DNA of 64,000 bases, from the NCBI RefSeq assembly GCF_003116585.1, contig NZ_QEHM01000011.1, positions 62,001 through 126,000 of the forward strand, read 5' to 3'. Numbering within the stretch: the stretch's first letter is position 1; each line of letters starts with the position of its first letter. Positions 35,178 to 44,941 of this stretch are shown here, one piece after another. The stretch is from Albibacillus kandeliae (GTDB lineage Bacteria > Pseudomonadota > Alphaproteobacteria > Rhodobacterales > Rhodobacteraceae). Under the pieces are notes generated by a model. The model did no database searches. It saw nothing but the letters and a program-made list of their open reading frames with translations, and was not told the DNA's origin. Made by a program: the position numbers and the translations under genes.

Positions 35178-36730
35178 GACCCGGTCCCCTTCAGAACGGT
35201 GTCGATATAGGTCTGCGGATTGTAGAGCTGTTCCGCGGTCTTGCCGGTGTAGGTCATCACCGGCCCGGCAAAGACGGTCAGCAGCACCAGCACCCCGAGC
35301 AGCGCGAAGGCCGGGACGAAGGGCAGCCGCGGCGGCGCGACCGGCAGCTTGACCGCGCGCGGATCGGGCGGCACCTCGGCGTCGGCGATCTCTTCGCTGT
35401 CGGGCTCGTTGTCGTCATGGGATTTCCAGAACACGAGGCTGCCCGCGCGGGCAAAGCCGAGGATGGCGCAGAAGGAGGTGATCAGGATCACGCTCCAGAC
35501 CAGCACCGCCTGCGCGCTGTCGCGCGCGGCATCCAGCACCAGCAGTTTCCCGACGAAGCCCGAGAGCGGCGGCATGCCCGCAACCGCGATGGCGGCGGCG
35601 AAGAACAGCACCGAGATGGTGCCGCCGTGCGGCATCGGCTGGTAGGGCCGGATCGAGTCGCCCTGGCGTTCGACCACGAGGTCGGCCACGAGGAACATCA
35701 GCCCGGCGGCAAAGGTCGAGTGGATCATGTAGTAGATCGCCGCCGCTGCCGTATCCTGCGTAAAGAGCGACACCGCGACCATCAGGGTCCCGGTCGAGCC
35801 GATGGTGCCGAAGGCCGCCATCCGCATCATCCGCCGCGAGCCGAGAACGCCGATGGTGCCTGCTGCCACGGTCAGCAGCGCGGCGTAGATCAGCCAGTTG
35901 GAGGCGAGACCCTGCGTCGCCTCGACCTGCGGGCCGAAGACGAGCGTATACATGCGCAGCACCGAGTAGACCCCGACCTTGGTCATGATCGCGAAGAGCG
36001 CGGCCACCGGCCCCGGTGCGTTGCCGTAGGAGCCGGGCAGCCAGAAGTGCAGCGGCAGCACCGCGGCCTTGACCGAGAAGACCAGCAGCAGCAGCACGGC
36101 GGCCACCCGGATCAGCGCGGTATCCTCGGCGGGCATCTCGGCGACCTTGACCGCGAGGTCGGCCATGTTGAGCGTGCCGGTCACCGCGTAGATGGTGCCA
36201 AGCGCGAAGAGGAACAGGGTGGAGCCGATCAGGTTGTAGGCCACGTATTGCACGCCCGCGTGCAGGCGATGCGCCCCGCCGCTGTGGATCATCAACCCGT
36301 AGGAAGCGATCAGCAGCACTTCGAAGAAGACGAAGAGGTTGAAGGCGTCCCCGGTCAGGAAGGCCCCGAGCACCCCCATCAGCTGGAACTGGAACAGGGC
36401 GTGGAAATGGCGCCCCCGGTCGTCCCAGCCGGTCCAGATGGCGTAGAGCAGCACCGCCAGCGCCAGCACCGCGGTCAGGAAGACCATGAGCCCCGACAGC
36501 CGGTCCAGCACCAGCACGATGCCGAAGGGCGCGGGCCAGTCGCCCAGTTCGTAGACGGTGATGTCGCCCGTCGCGGCATGGGCCAGCAGGCCCGTCGCGA
36601 TGCCCAGCAGCGCCACCGTGCCCGCCACCGAGAAGATGCGCTGCAGGTCGAGGTGATGCCGGATCACCATCAGGATGAACGGCGCCAGCAGGGCCGGCAG
36701 CACGATGGGAAGAATGATCCAGTGGCTCAT
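35174..36730 (-). CDS. mnhD: Mrp Na+/H+ antiporter subunit D
   Basis: This 518-residue homologue of respiratory complex I antiporter subunits (NuoN/NuoM type) has about 14 helices. The proton-channel core shows 'FFEVLLIASYGLMIHSGG' with its conserved Glu, 'FSVKAAVLPLHFWLPGSYG' with the key Lys (about 215-233), and 'LFAIMTKVGVYSVLRMY'. It works with subunit A in coupled Na+ and H+ movement. Starts ATGA-overlapped with mnhC and ends overlapped with mnhE. Confidence 0.95.
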   Translation of the reverse strand: MSHWIILPIVLPALLAPFILMVIRHHLDLQRIFSVAGTVALLGIATGLLAHAATGDITVYELGDWPAPFGIVLVLDRLSGLMVFLTAVLALAVLLYAIWTGWDDRGRHFHALFQFQLMGVLGAFLTGDAFNLFVFFEVLLIASYGLMIHSGGAHRLHAGVQYVAYNLIGSTLFLFALGTIYAVTGTLNMADLAVKVAEMPAEDTALIRVAAVLLLLVFSVKAAVLPLHFWLPGSYGNAPGPVAALFAIMTKVGVYSVLRMYTLVFGPQVEATQGLASNWLIYAALLTVAAGTIGVLGSRRMMRMAAFGTIGSTGTLMVAVSLFTQDTAAAAIYYMIHSTFAAGLMFLVADLVVERQGDSIRPYQPMPHGGTISVLFFAAAIAVAGMPPLSGFVGKLLVLDAARDSAQAVLVWSVILITSFCAILGFARAGSLVFWKSHDDNEPDSEEIADAEVPPDPRAVKLPVAPPRLPFVPAFALLGVLVLLTVFAGPVMTYTGKTAEQLYNPQTYIDTVLKGTGS

Positions 36731-37077
36731 GCGTCGTTGTCCTGCAGGTCCGACACGTCGTCCATGTCGATCCGGTCGTCATTGTCCGAGAGATAGGCCG
36801 AGAGCGCGATCATCACGATCAACGCCGTCATGCCGAAGGAGATCACGATGGCGGTAAGCGCCAGTGCCTGCGGCAGCGGGTCGGTATAGGCGACCGCCTC
36901 GTCCCGCAGGATCGGTGGCAGGCCGACCACCAGCCGGCCGGAGGCGAAGAGGAAGATGTTAACCGCGTAGGAGATCAGCGAGATGCCGAGGATCACGGGA
37001 AAGGTCCGCTGGCGCAGGATCAGGTAGATACCGGCGGAGGTCAGCAGGCCGACGGCGGTGGCGACGAGAATTTCCAC
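36727..37077 (-). CDS. mnhC: Mrp Na+/H+ antiporter subunit C
   Basis: The 116-residue NuoK-like subunit has three helices. 'YLILRQRTFPVILGISLISYAVN' at about 18-40 and 'ALALTAIVISFGMTALIVMI' at about 71-90 contain the typical C-subunit helices. The C-terminus is strongly acidic. It begins three bases after subunit A/B and overlaps mnhD. Confidence 0.94.
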   Translation of the reverse strand: MEILVATAVGLLTSAGIYLILRQRTFPVILGISLISYAVNIFLFASGRLVVGLPPILRDEAVAYTDPLPQALALTAIVISFGMTALIVMIALSAYLSDNDDRIDMDDVSDLQDNDA

Positions 37078-37080
37078 GGC

Positions 37081-39936
37081 TCAGTCCTCCCTGCCGCCGC
37101 GCGGATCGTCCCGCGCCGGGTTGATGTCCATCGGGTATGGGCTGTCGGTGTTGGGCCGCCACGCGTAGCGCGACAGGCTTTCCAGCGCCAGCAGCACCGC
37201 CCCGACCACGGCGAGGAACACGCCCACGTCGAACAGGGCAGCGGTGGCCCATTCGAACTTCTCGAGACCCGGGATGTGGATGTAGCCGTAGTCGCTGGTC
37301 AGGAAGGGCTTGTCGTTCAGCCAGGCCCCCATGCCGGTGACGGCGGCGACAAGGACACCCGAGCCGATGATGCCGTGGTAGGGAAAGTGCTGGCGTGCCG
37401 CGGCCCAGCTGAAGCCCGAAGCCATGTACTGCATGACGATGGCGATGGCCGCGATCAGGCCGGCGATGAAGCCCCCGCCCGGTTCGTTGTGGCCGCGGAA
37501 GAAGATGTAGGCCGCGACCATCAGCGCCACCGGCATCATCAGGCGGGTCACCACCACCATCATCAGCGGGTGGGAATCCCCTGCCACCGGCCAGTCTGGC
37601 TTGCGGTTCAGCAGCTTGGCCCGGACGCTGGTGCGCAGGATGGCCTCGGTCAGGGCAAAGATCACCACCGCCGCGATGCCGAGCACGATGATCTCGCCGA
37701 AGGTATCAAAGCCACGGAAGTCCACGAGGATCACGTTCACCACGTTGTGGCCGCCACCGCCCTTGTAGGAGTTGGCGAGGTGGTACTCCGAGATCGACGG
37801 GAAGGCGAAGTCGCGCGTCAGGATCGCGTAGAGCAGGAGCCCTACCCCGACCCCGGCGCCGATCGACAGAACGGCGTCGCGCAGGCGGCGGCCCGGGCTG
37901 CTCTCGATCGGGGTCCGCTTGGGCATGAAGTTCAGTGCCAGCAGGAGCAGGATGATGGTGACCACCTCGACCGAGAGCTGGGTAAGCGCGAGGTCGGGGG
38001 CGGAGAAGTAGTTGAAGCCCAGGGTCACCACGAGGCCGATGATCGCCATGATCACCAGCGCGATGACCCGGTAGCGGTGGAAGGCCACCACGCAGGCGGT
38101 AGCGCCGATCAGGCAGAACCAGACGATCAGCGGCAGCACCTCGATGCGGTTCATCGGGCGCGTCGCCTCTCCGATCTCGCCGGTCGAGAAGGCGTAGACG
38201 CCGAGACCGACGGTGAACAGCGTGAAGATCGCGGCATAGCGGCTGAGCGCGCCGTCATGCAGCGTGTCGGTCACTGCCCGCGCCGCGCGGATCAGCGCGC
38301 CGATGCAGGCGTCGAAGATCACCTTGGCCTCGGGCCGGGGCGCGGCGAGCCATGCCACGTCGAGCGGGCGGTGCAACGCCAGCAGGATCAGGCCGCCGAC
38401 CGTCGCGATGCCGGACATGATCAGCGCGGTGTTCACACCGTGCCAGATCTTCAGCTCGTGATAGTGCCCGTGCCCGCCGATCACCGCGTCGGTGACGGTG
38501 CGCACGATCTCTCCGGCCAGCGCCTCGGGGAACAGGCCGATGGCCACCACCAGCAGCACGAGGATCGCGGGCGACAGCCACATGCCGATGCCCGGGTCGT
38601 GCGGCTTGTGCGGGTAGTCGTCGCGCACCGGGCCGAGGAAGGTATGGACCACGTAGCGGAAGGAATAGGCCGCCGAGAACAGCGCGCCGACGGTGGCCAG
38701 CACCGGGAACAGCCACTCCGACCCGTTCCAGATGGTATGGGCCGCGGCGTCGAGCATCAGTTCCTTGGACAGGAAGCCGTTGAGCGGCGGGATACCGGCC
38801 ATCGACAGCGAGGCGACGGTGGCGAGGACGAAGGTCACCGGCATCAGGACCCGGAGGCCGCCCAGCCGCTTGATGTCGCGGGTATGGGCCTCGTGGTCGA
38901 CGATCCCGGCGGTCATGAAGAGGGCCGCCTTGAATGTGGCGTGGTTCATGATGTGGAACACGGCGGCCATCGCCGCTTCTTCGGTGCCAAGGCCCAGCAG
39001 CAGGGTGATGAGACCAAGGTGACTGACCGTGGAGAAAGCCAACAGCGCCTTGAGGTCGTCCTTGAACAGGGCGATCACGGCGCCGAGAACCATCGTGATC
39101 ATGCCGATGCTGGCGACGATGTAGAACCAGATGTCGGTGCCCGAGAGCACCGGCCAGAGACGCGCCATCAGGAACAGCCCCGCCTTCACCATCGTGGCGG
39201 AGTGCAGGTAGGCGGAGACCGGCGTCGGGGCAGCCATCGCGTGGGGCAGCCAGAAGTGGAAGGGGAACTGCGCCGACTTGGTGAAACAGCCCAGCAGGAT
39301 CAGGATCAGAGCGGGCACGTAGAGCGGCGAGGCCTGGATCTGATCCTTGCGCTCGAGGATGGTTGTCAGGTCGTAGCTGCCCGCGGCATGGCCTAGCAGC
39401 AGCATGCCCCCGATCAGGGCGAGGCCCCCGCCCCCGGTGACGGCCAGCGCCATGCGCGCGCCCTGCCGGCCCGCCGGCAGGTGCCGCCAGTAGCCGATCA
39501 GCAGGAAGGAGGAGAGCGAGGTCAGCTCCCAGAACACCACCAGCAGCAGAATGTTGTCCGAGAGCACGATGCCCACCATCGCGCCCTGAAACAGCAGCAA
39601 ATAGGTGTAGAAATTGCCCATCGGGTCTTCGCGCGAGAGGTAGTGGCGCGCGTAGATGATGATCAGCAGGCCGATCCCGAGGATCATGGTGGCAAAGAAG
39701 AAGCCGAGCCCGTCCATGAAGAAGTTCGCGTTCATGCCCAGTTGCGGCAACCAGGGCGCGCGGGCGGTCACGGTCTCGCCGCGAAAGACTTCGGGGGCAT
39801 GAAGGAGGACACCGACGAGAGCCAGCAGCGTCACCGCTCCTGCTGCCGAGGAACAGGCATTGCGTCCTGCGCGGATCAGAAGGGCGGGAAAGACCGCCCC
39901 AAGGAAAGGCAGGGCCGCAATCAGGAACAGGGACAA
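37081..39936 (-). CDS. mnhA: Mrp Na+/H+ antiporter subunit A with fused subunit B
   Basis: The 951-residue membrane protein is the first gene of the operon. Residues 1-500 form a NuoL-like antiporter core ('FWELTSLSSFLLIGYWRH', 'KSAQFPFHFWLPHAMAAPTP', 'LHSATMVKAGLFLMARL'). Residues about 580-790 carry the MrpA C-terminal helices. Residues about 800-930 are a complete MnhB domain ('RLMMPVALMVAAYIFFRGH', 'NEPGGGFIAGLIAA'), explaining why no separate mnhB exists. The start is TTG, chosen because GAAGGAG lies 7-8 bases upstream and it opens the first helix directly (MSLFLIAALPFLGA). Confidence 0.93.
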   Translation of the reverse strand: MSLFLIAALPFLGAVFPALLIRAGRNACSSAAGAVTLLALVGVLLHAPEVFRGETVTARAPWLPQLGMNANFFMDGLGFFFATMILGIGLLIIIYARHYLSREDPMGNFYTYLLLFQGAMVGIVLSDNILLLVVFWELTSLSSFLLIGYWRHLPAGRQGARMALAVTGGGGLALIGGMLLLGHAAGSYDLTTILERKDQIQASPLYVPALILILLGCFTKSAQFPFHFWLPHAMAAPTPVSAYLHSATMVKAGLFLMARLWPVLSGTDIWFYIVASIGMITMVLGAVIALFKDDLKALLAFSTVSHLGLITLLLGLGTEEAAMAAVFHIMNHATFKAALFMTAGIVDHEAHTRDIKRLGGLRVLMPVTFVLATVASLSMAGIPPLNGFLSKELMLDAAAHTIWNGSEWLFPVLATVGALFSAAYSFRYVVHTFLGPVRDDYPHKPHDPGIGMWLSPAILVLLVVAIGLFPEALAGEIVRTVTDAVIGGHGHYHELKIWHGVNTALIMSGIATVGGLILLALHRPLDVAWLAAPRPEAKVIFDACIGALIRAARAVTDTLHDGALSRYAAIFTLFTVGLGVYAFSTGEIGEATRPMNRIEVLPLIVWFCLIGATACVVAFHRYRVIALVIMAIIGLVVTLGFNYFSAPDLALTQLSVEVVTIILLLLALNFMPKRTPIESSPGRRLRDAVLSIGAGVGVGLLLYAILTRDFAFPSISEYHLANSYKGGGGHNVVNVILVDFRGFDTFGEIIVLGIAAVVIFALTEAILRTSVRAKLLNRKPDWPVAGDSHPLMMVVVTRLMMPVALMVAAYIFFRGHNEPGGGFIAGLIAAIAIVMQYMASGFSWAAARQHFPYHGIIGSGVLVAAVTGMGAWLNDKPFLTSDYGYIHIPGLEKFEWATAALFDVGVFLAVVGAVLLALESLSRYAWRPNTDSPYPMDINPARDDPRGGRED

Positions 39937-39973
39937 CGCGAAGCTCCTTCGGTTCAATTTTCTCGTTCCCTTG

Positions 39974-40001
39974 TGCGTAAGGAAAATAATGGGTCTGTCA
40001 A
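39974..40001 (-). promoter_or_regulatory. Candidate promoter of the Mrp operon
   Basis: On the minus strand a perfect TTGACA (40001-39996) is followed after 16 bases by TACGCA, a weak -10, about 38 bases upstream of the TTG start. The surrounding 39937-40190 stretch has no gene and nothing else notable. Confidence 0.3.
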
Positions 40002-40190
40002 ACCCTTGAAGATCGGGAAAACCGTCCCTTGTGCCCATTTCACGCAGTCCCGGGGCCGGAAAATCGCCCCAGGGCCGTCTCTGACGGAAACTTGATTGCC
40101 CGTTAGCGGGGCGGCGGAGGGCACCCGCTTGTCCGGTGACACGCGGTCGCGCAGACTGGTCCCAGCCCTCATCCGTCACGAAGGTCGTCC

Positions 40191-40685
40191 ATGCCGGAGA
40201 CACCCGCCCCCAAGGTCCGCCTGCCCCGGTCCCGACGCCGCGCGATCCTTGTCGCGGTGATCGGGCTCGGGCTGCTGGGGCTCTACTGGGAGACAAGGCC
40301 GACCGCCTTCGACGGGCAGGCCCTGAGCGTAAGCGAGGCCCATGCGCAGGCGGCCGACGGGCGTGTCCTGCTGGTCGATATCCGGCGTCCCGACGAATGG
40401 GCGAGGACCGGCATCGGGGAAGACGCGACGCCGCTGGACATGCGGCGCGACGATTTCGAGGTGGCGCTGGCAGAGCTGACCGGCGGTGACCGGACAAGGC
40501 CCGTCGCGCTGATCTGCGCCGGGGGCGTGCGTTCGGCCCGGATGGCGCAGAGGCTGGCCGAGGCGGGTTACGAAAACGTGATCGACGTGCCCGAGGGCAT
40601 GGAGGGGTCGGCCGCCGGACCCGGCTGGATCGACGCCGGGCTCCCCGTACGGACGCCCGGCGCGGCAGAGGGAGCGACCGAGTGA
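40191..40685 (+). CDS. Membrane-anchored rhodanese-domain protein
   Basis: The 164-residue protein has an N-terminal membrane anchor after basic residues (about 17-33) and one rhodanese domain facing the periplasm. 'VLLVDIRRPDEWARTG' begins the domain and the active-site loop 'CAGGVRSARMA' (Cys at about 109) is intact. It probably handles sulfane sulfur or thiols outside the cytoplasm. Its stop overlaps the next gene's GTG start, so the two are coupled. Confidence 0.87.
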   Translation: MPETPAPKVRLPRSRRRAILVAVIGLGLLGLYWETRPTAFDGQALSVSEAHAQAADGRVLLVDIRRPDEWARTGIGEDATPLDMRRDDFEVALAELTGGDRTRPVALICAGGVRSARMAQRLAEAGYENVIDVPEGMEGSAAGPGWIDAGLPVRTPGAAEGATE

Positions 40686-41503
40686 CGCGGCTCGCTGTCC
40701 TGATCGCCGCACTGATGCTGGGCGGCCCGGCGCTGGCCGACTGCGGCCCCGCCCCGGACGCCTGCGAGATCGAGGGCGGCAGCTATCACATCGCCCTGCC
40801 GGCGCAGCCCGAGGGCGCGCCGGTCGTTGTCTTCCTGCATGGCGCGGGCGGGACCGGCGGGTATTCGATCAGCAACGCGGATGTCGTCGCGCCCATGCTG
40901 GCGCGCGGTTACGCGGTCCTCGCCCCCGATGGCAGCCGGTCCTTCGGCAATGGCGGGGGGCGCGTCTGGAACTTCCTGCCCGGGCGCGAGGGGCGCGACG
41001 AGGCGGACTTCCTGCAGGACGTGCTGCGCGACGCGGCCGGGCGGTTTGCGCTCGACACCGGCGCGCCCGTCCTCGCCGGGTTCTCGGCGGGGGGCTTCAT
41101 GGTCAGCTACCTCGCCTGCGCGCGCCCCGGCGACTTTGCCGCCTACGCGCCGGTTTCGGGCGGGTTCTGGCGCCCGCAGCCCGAGCACTGTGCCGGCCCG
41201 GTGCGGCTGTTCCAGACCCACGGCTGGCGCGACACCACGGTTCCGCTGGAGGGGCGCGCCCTGCGCGGGGGCGCCTTCGTTCAGGGAGATATCTTTGCCG
41301 GGATGGCGCTGTGGCGGCAGGCCAACGCCTGCGCGGGGGACGATCCGAGCGGCTATTCGGAGACCGGGCCGTTCCAGCGGCGGCGCTGGGACTGTGTCCC
41401 GGGCAGCGCGCTGGAGTTCGCGCTCTTCCCCGGCGGTCATCAGGTGCCTGCGGGCTGGGCCGACATGATGCTGGACTGGTTCGAGGCGCTGCCCGGAGAA
41501 TGA
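40682..41503 (+). CDS. Exported esterase, polyhydroxybutyrate depolymerase/LpqC-like
   Basis: This alpha/beta-hydrolase of 273 residues has a signal peptide (about 1-19). Visible elements are the oxyanion region 'VVFLHGAGGTGG' (about 48-59), the nucleophile elbow 'GFSAGG' (about 138-143) and a C-terminal 'FPGGHQVPAGW' with the catalytic His. Cysteines in 'DCGPAPDAC' and elsewhere suggest disulfides. The family includes feruloyl esterases and PHB depolymerases; the natural ester is unknown. GTG start overlaps the rhodanese stop (GTGA). Confidence 0.85.
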   Translation: MTRLAVLIAALMLGGPALADCGPAPDACEIEGGSYHIALPAQPEGAPVVVFLHGAGGTGGYSISNADVVAPMLARGYAVLAPDGSRSFGNGGGRVWNFLPGREGRDEADFLQDVLRDAAGRFALDTGAPVLAGFSAGGFMVSYLACARPGDFAAYAPVSGGFWRPQPEHCAGPVRLFQTHGWRDTTVPLEGRALRGGAFVQGDIFAGMALWRQANACAGDDPSGYSETGPFQRRRWDCVPGSALEFALFPGGHQVPAGWADMMLDWFEALPGE

Positions 41504-41515
41504 GCGGCGGATGGC

Positions 41516-41543
41516 AAAAGGGCAGGACGATGTCCTGCCCTTC
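41516..41543. terminator. Bidirectional rho-independent terminator
   Basis: AAGGGCAGGAC/GTCCTGCCCTT is a perfect 11-bp stem with a 3-base loop between the convergent esterase and opgH stops. It gives TTTT on the minus strand and TTCC on the plus strand after the stem. Confidence 0.75.
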
Positions 41544-41552
41544 CGTTCGGGG

Positions 41553-43424
41553 TTACTCGGCGGCGCGGGCCTGCGGCACGGCGCCATCGAGCATCGACTT
41601 CAGCTCGGCCCGGTAGTGGCGGGCGGCCTGCGTGATCGGCGGCGCGCGGAAATCCTCACGCGTCCCCATCCAGCGCCCGGCCTGCCAGAGGTGCATGCCG
41701 CTCAGCATCGAGAGCGGCACGGCCAGCACGAGGCTTACCGCGATCGGCAGCAGCCAGGGCGACACGACGCCGAAGAACATGCCGGTGACGAGGGCCGCGC
41801 CGCTGATGGTTTCCAGCAGGTGGCACTGCAGCACGGTGGTAAAGCCATAGGTCCCACCCGCGCGCGCCTGCGGCGACCAGCCCTTCTGCATCCCGAAGGC
41901 GGTGCGCAGCACGGCGATCATCTGCTGCACCATCAGGATCGGTGCGTAGAGGATCGACAGCAACACCTCGGAGAGGAAGGACAGCACAAAGCGCCCTGCC
42001 CCGCCAAACTCCGTAAAGCGGGCACCGGTCAGCGGCAGCGCCGCCACCCCGACCAGCTTGGGTGCGAGCAGCATGGCATACATCAGCACGATGATCAGGA
42101 CGTGGCGCCCCTCGGTCATCTCGGGCCACATCGGCATGGTCGGGTTCGACTCGCTGAAATACTTCAGCACCGAGGCCTCCTCGCTGGGACCGATCAGGGC
42201 CCACATCACCAGAAGCGAGAACCAGATCGGCGACATCAGGTAGCCGATGGCCCCGTGGAACATGTGGAATCGCGAGATCGGCATGAAGCCCTTGGAGCGC
42301 AGCAGTCCGAGGTGCTGCAGGTTACCCTGGCACCAGCGGCGGTCGCGCTGGACGTGGTCGATCAGCGTCTGCGGGGTTTCCTCGTACGAGCCCTTGATGC
42401 GCGGCAGGAAGCGGACGGCCCAGCCAGCGCGGCGCAGCAGACCCGCCTCGACGAAGTCGTGGCTCATGATCAGCTTGTCGGAGCCGTTCATGCCGCGCAG
42501 GTGCGGCAGGCCGGCCGAGGCCGCGAAGGCGGCGGTGCGGATGATCGCGTTGTGGCCCCAGTAGTTGCCTTCCTGACCACACCAGCGCGCCATGCCCTCG
42601 GCGAAGGCGGCGCCGTAGACGCCGTTGGCGAACTGCTGCATCCGGGCAAAGACCGACTGCGCCCCGATCAGCTGCGGGAAGCTCTGGATCAGGCCGGCGG
42701 CCGGGTCGCGCGACAGCGCATCAGTCAGGCGCAGGATGGCGCGGCCGGTCATCAGGCTGTCGGCGTCCAGCACCAGCATCGCGTCATAGGCGCCGCCCCA
42801 GCGGCTGACCCATTCGGCGATGTTGCCCACCTTGCGGTCGGTGTTCTGCTCGCGACGACGGTAGTAGAGTTCGAGGCCGGGGCTCAGCTGGCTCTGCACC
42901 GCGCGCACGGCCGCCTGCTCCTGACGGGCGATTTCCTCGTCGCGGGTGTCGGAGAGGATGAACATCGCATAGCGGTGCGACCCGCCGCGCGCGCGCAGCT
43001 CTTCCAGCATGGAACGGGCGCTGCCGAGCACATACCACGGCACCTCGTTGTAGACCGGCATGCACAACGCCACCTTGAGCGGCCGTGCCGGGCCATGCGT
43101 CGGGCGGGGCGAATGGCGGGTCAGCGAAACCATCCCGAGGATCACGGTGGAGACCGTGAAGGTGATCCAGAAGAAGTTGAAGCAGATCAGGGTGATCAGC
43201 AGTGCTTCGAGCAGGCTGATCCCGTCCTTGCCGAACCAGCCGGTCATAGCCCAGAGCATGCCGAGCGTCGCAACCATGGCAGGGCTGAACGCCAGCACGC
43301 GCCACAGCGCCACGCCTTCCTCCTGGACGGACGCAGGTGCGTTGTCGTCCCGATACTCCGTCGAAAAATCCTGAACCGGCATTGTCCGGGGGCTCTCCGC
43401 CGGCATCGCCCGAAAATCGTTCAT
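41553..43424 (-). CDS. opgH: Glucans biosynthesis glucosyltransferase H
   Basis: OpgH is an inner-membrane family 2 glucosyltransferase that polymerises UDP-glucose into osmoregulated periplasmic glucans. The 623 residues contain two N-terminal helices (about 38-95), the GT2 domain with 'VALCMPVYNEVPWYV', the metal motif 'VLDADSLMTG' and 'SHDFVEAGLLRRAGW', the Q/RxxRW-type 'QRDRRWCQGN', and several C-terminal helices. Start ATG at 43424 shares one base with the opgG stop (TGATG). GTG at 43427 and an ATG at 43436 are alternatives. Confidence 0.94.
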   Translation of the reverse strand: MNDFRAMPAESPRTMPVQDFSTEYRDDNAPASVQEEGVALWRVLAFSPAMVATLGMLWAMTGWFGKDGISLLEALLITLICFNFFWITFTVSTVILGMVSLTRHSPRPTHGPARPLKVALCMPVYNEVPWYVLGSARSMLEELRARGGSHRYAMFILSDTRDEEIARQEQAAVRAVQSQLSPGLELYYRRREQNTDRKVGNIAEWVSRWGGAYDAMLVLDADSLMTGRAILRLTDALSRDPAAGLIQSFPQLIGAQSVFARMQQFANGVYGAAFAEGMARWCGQEGNYWGHNAIIRTAAFAASAGLPHLRGMNGSDKLIMSHDFVEAGLLRRAGWAVRFLPRIKGSYEETPQTLIDHVQRDRRWCQGNLQHLGLLRSKGFMPISRFHMFHGAIGYLMSPIWFSLLVMWALIGPSEEASVLKYFSESNPTMPMWPEMTEGRHVLIIVLMYAMLLAPKLVGVAALPLTGARFTEFGGAGRFVLSFLSEVLLSILYAPILMVQQMIAVLRTAFGMQKGWSPQARAGGTYGFTTVLQCHLLETISGAALVTGMFFGVVSPWLLPIAVSLVLAVPLSMLSGMHLWQAGRWMGTREDFRAPPITQAARHYRAELKSMLDGAVPQARAAE

Positions 43425-44941
43425 CACTTCGTCCATCTGTATAGCCAGACTTCGCTGGCGGGCGCGCCGTCCCGACGCAATTGTGCACGCAGTTCCACCA
43501 GCTCGTTGTCTCCGGGGTCGAAGGCAAAGGCGAGGCGGACCCCACCGGTATCCGGGTTGCGCTGGACCACACCTTCCGTGGTGACCGCAGAGGAGGAACT
43601 CACGCGGATCTCGATCTGTTCCAGCGGTCCTTCGAAAAGCGGGTGCTCTTCGAAGTCGATGGTGACAATCCGCCCATCCTTGTGCTCGGACCAGGCATGG
43701 CTGGCGCCCATCCGCGTATTGAGGACGCGGGCGAGCCCCGAGCGCACCGGCGCTTCGGCGCACCAGGTCAGGCGGTAGGAGAGATCCAGCCGTCCGCCTT
43801 CGGGCACCGGATCGCGCGGACGCCAGTAGGCGACGATGTTGTCGTAGATTTCCTTGTCCGACGGGATCTCGACCAGCGTCACCGCCCCCGGGCCCCAGTC
43901 GCCGCGCGGTTCAACCCAGACGCCCGGACGCTTGTGGTAGAGCGCCTCGAGGTCGGAGAAATCCGAGAAGCGGCGCGAGCGCTGCATCAGGCCGAAGCCC
44001 TTTGGCATCTGGTCGACGAAGGACGAAATCTGCAGCTTGGTCGGGTTCGACAGCGGCCGCCACAGGACCTCGCCCGCGCCGTTCCAGACCAGCAGGCCAT
44101 CGCTGTCGTGCACCGCCGGGCGGAAGTCGTCGAAGCGCACCGAGTTGGTGGCATCGAACAGGAACATGCTGGTCAGCGGGCCGATGCCCACGTGGTCGAG
44201 CTCGGTCCGGGCGAAGAGCGCTGCCTGCACCTCCATGGTGCAGTCCGGGCCGGGCATGATGTCGAAGCGGAAGGCGCCGGTCACGCTGGGGCTGTCGAGC
44301 AGCGCGTGGACCACGATGTTCTTCTGGCCTTCCTTCGGACGCTCCAGCCAGAAGCGCACGAAATCGGGGAACTCCTCGCCCTCCGGGTCGCCGGTCTTGA
44401 GCGCGAGGCCGCGGGCCGACAGGCCATAGGTCATGCCGTAGCCAATGGCGCGGAAGTAGCTCGCGCCCTGAAACACGCAGAATTCGTTCTTCTTGCCCGC
44501 CTCGGTCAGTTCGGTGCGCAGGCGCAGGCCGGAGTAGCCGGTGCTCTCGTCCACGGGGAGGTCGGGCACCTTGTCGGTCTTGTCGAAGTGCGCCAGCTCG
44601 AAGGGCACGGGCATGTCGACGCCGTTCTCGACCGAATCGACGTGGATCGCCTGGCGGTAGTAGAGGCCGGGCGCGAAGAAATCGACTTCGTAGGGGCTGC
44701 CGGTACCGGACCACAGCGCCTCGGTCGGGCGGAACCAGAGGGATTTGTACTGTTCGTAGGAGAGGTTCAGCCATGCATCCGGAACGGTCGGCCGCGCCTC
44801 GTAATCCTGCCGCGCAAGGTCGCGGGCCATCTGCACCACGGTTTCACGGCTGAAGGGAGTGTCATCTGCCGATGCCCCGGTCGCGCGGAGGACCGCGAGT
44901 GCCGAGGTGGAGGCGAGAAAGGCACGTCTCGAGAAATTCAT
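43424..44941 (-). CDS. opgG: Glucan biosynthesis protein G (OpgG/MdoG family), Tat-exported
   Basis: This periplasmic protein of 505 residues is needed for osmoregulated glucan backbone synthesis and probably branching. The N-terminus 'MNFSRRAFLASTSALAV' is a twin-arginine signal, as in OpgD-type members. 'LWFRPTEALW', 'FFAPGLYYRQAIHVDSVENG' and 'DWGPGAVTLVEIPS' are typical of the MdoG family. It overlaps opgC upstream (ATGA) and opgH downstream, giving an opgC-opgG-opgH order. Confidence 0.94.
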   Translation of the reverse strand: MNFSRRAFLASTSALAVLRATGASADDTPFSRETVVQMARDLARQDYEARPTVPDAWLNLSYEQYKSLWFRPTEALWSGTGSPYEVDFFAPGLYYRQAIHVDSVENGVDMPVPFELAHFDKTDKVPDLPVDESTGYSGLRLRTELTEAGKKNEFCVFQGASYFRAIGYGMTYGLSARGLALKTGDPEGEEFPDFVRFWLERPKEGQKNIVVHALLDSPSVTGAFRFDIMPGPDCTMEVQAALFARTELDHVGIGPLTSMFLFDATNSVRFDDFRPAVHDSDGLLVWNGAGEVLWRPLSNPTKLQISSFVDQMPKGFGLMQRSRRFSDFSDLEALYHKRPGVWVEPRGDWGPGAVTLVEIPSDKEIYDNIVAYWRPRDPVPEGGRLDLSYRLTWCAEAPVRSGLARVLNTRMGASHAWSEHKDGRIVTIDFEEHPLFEGPLEQIEIRVSSSSAVTTEGVVQRNPDTGGVRLAFAFDPGDNELVELRAQLRRDGAPASEVWLYRWTK

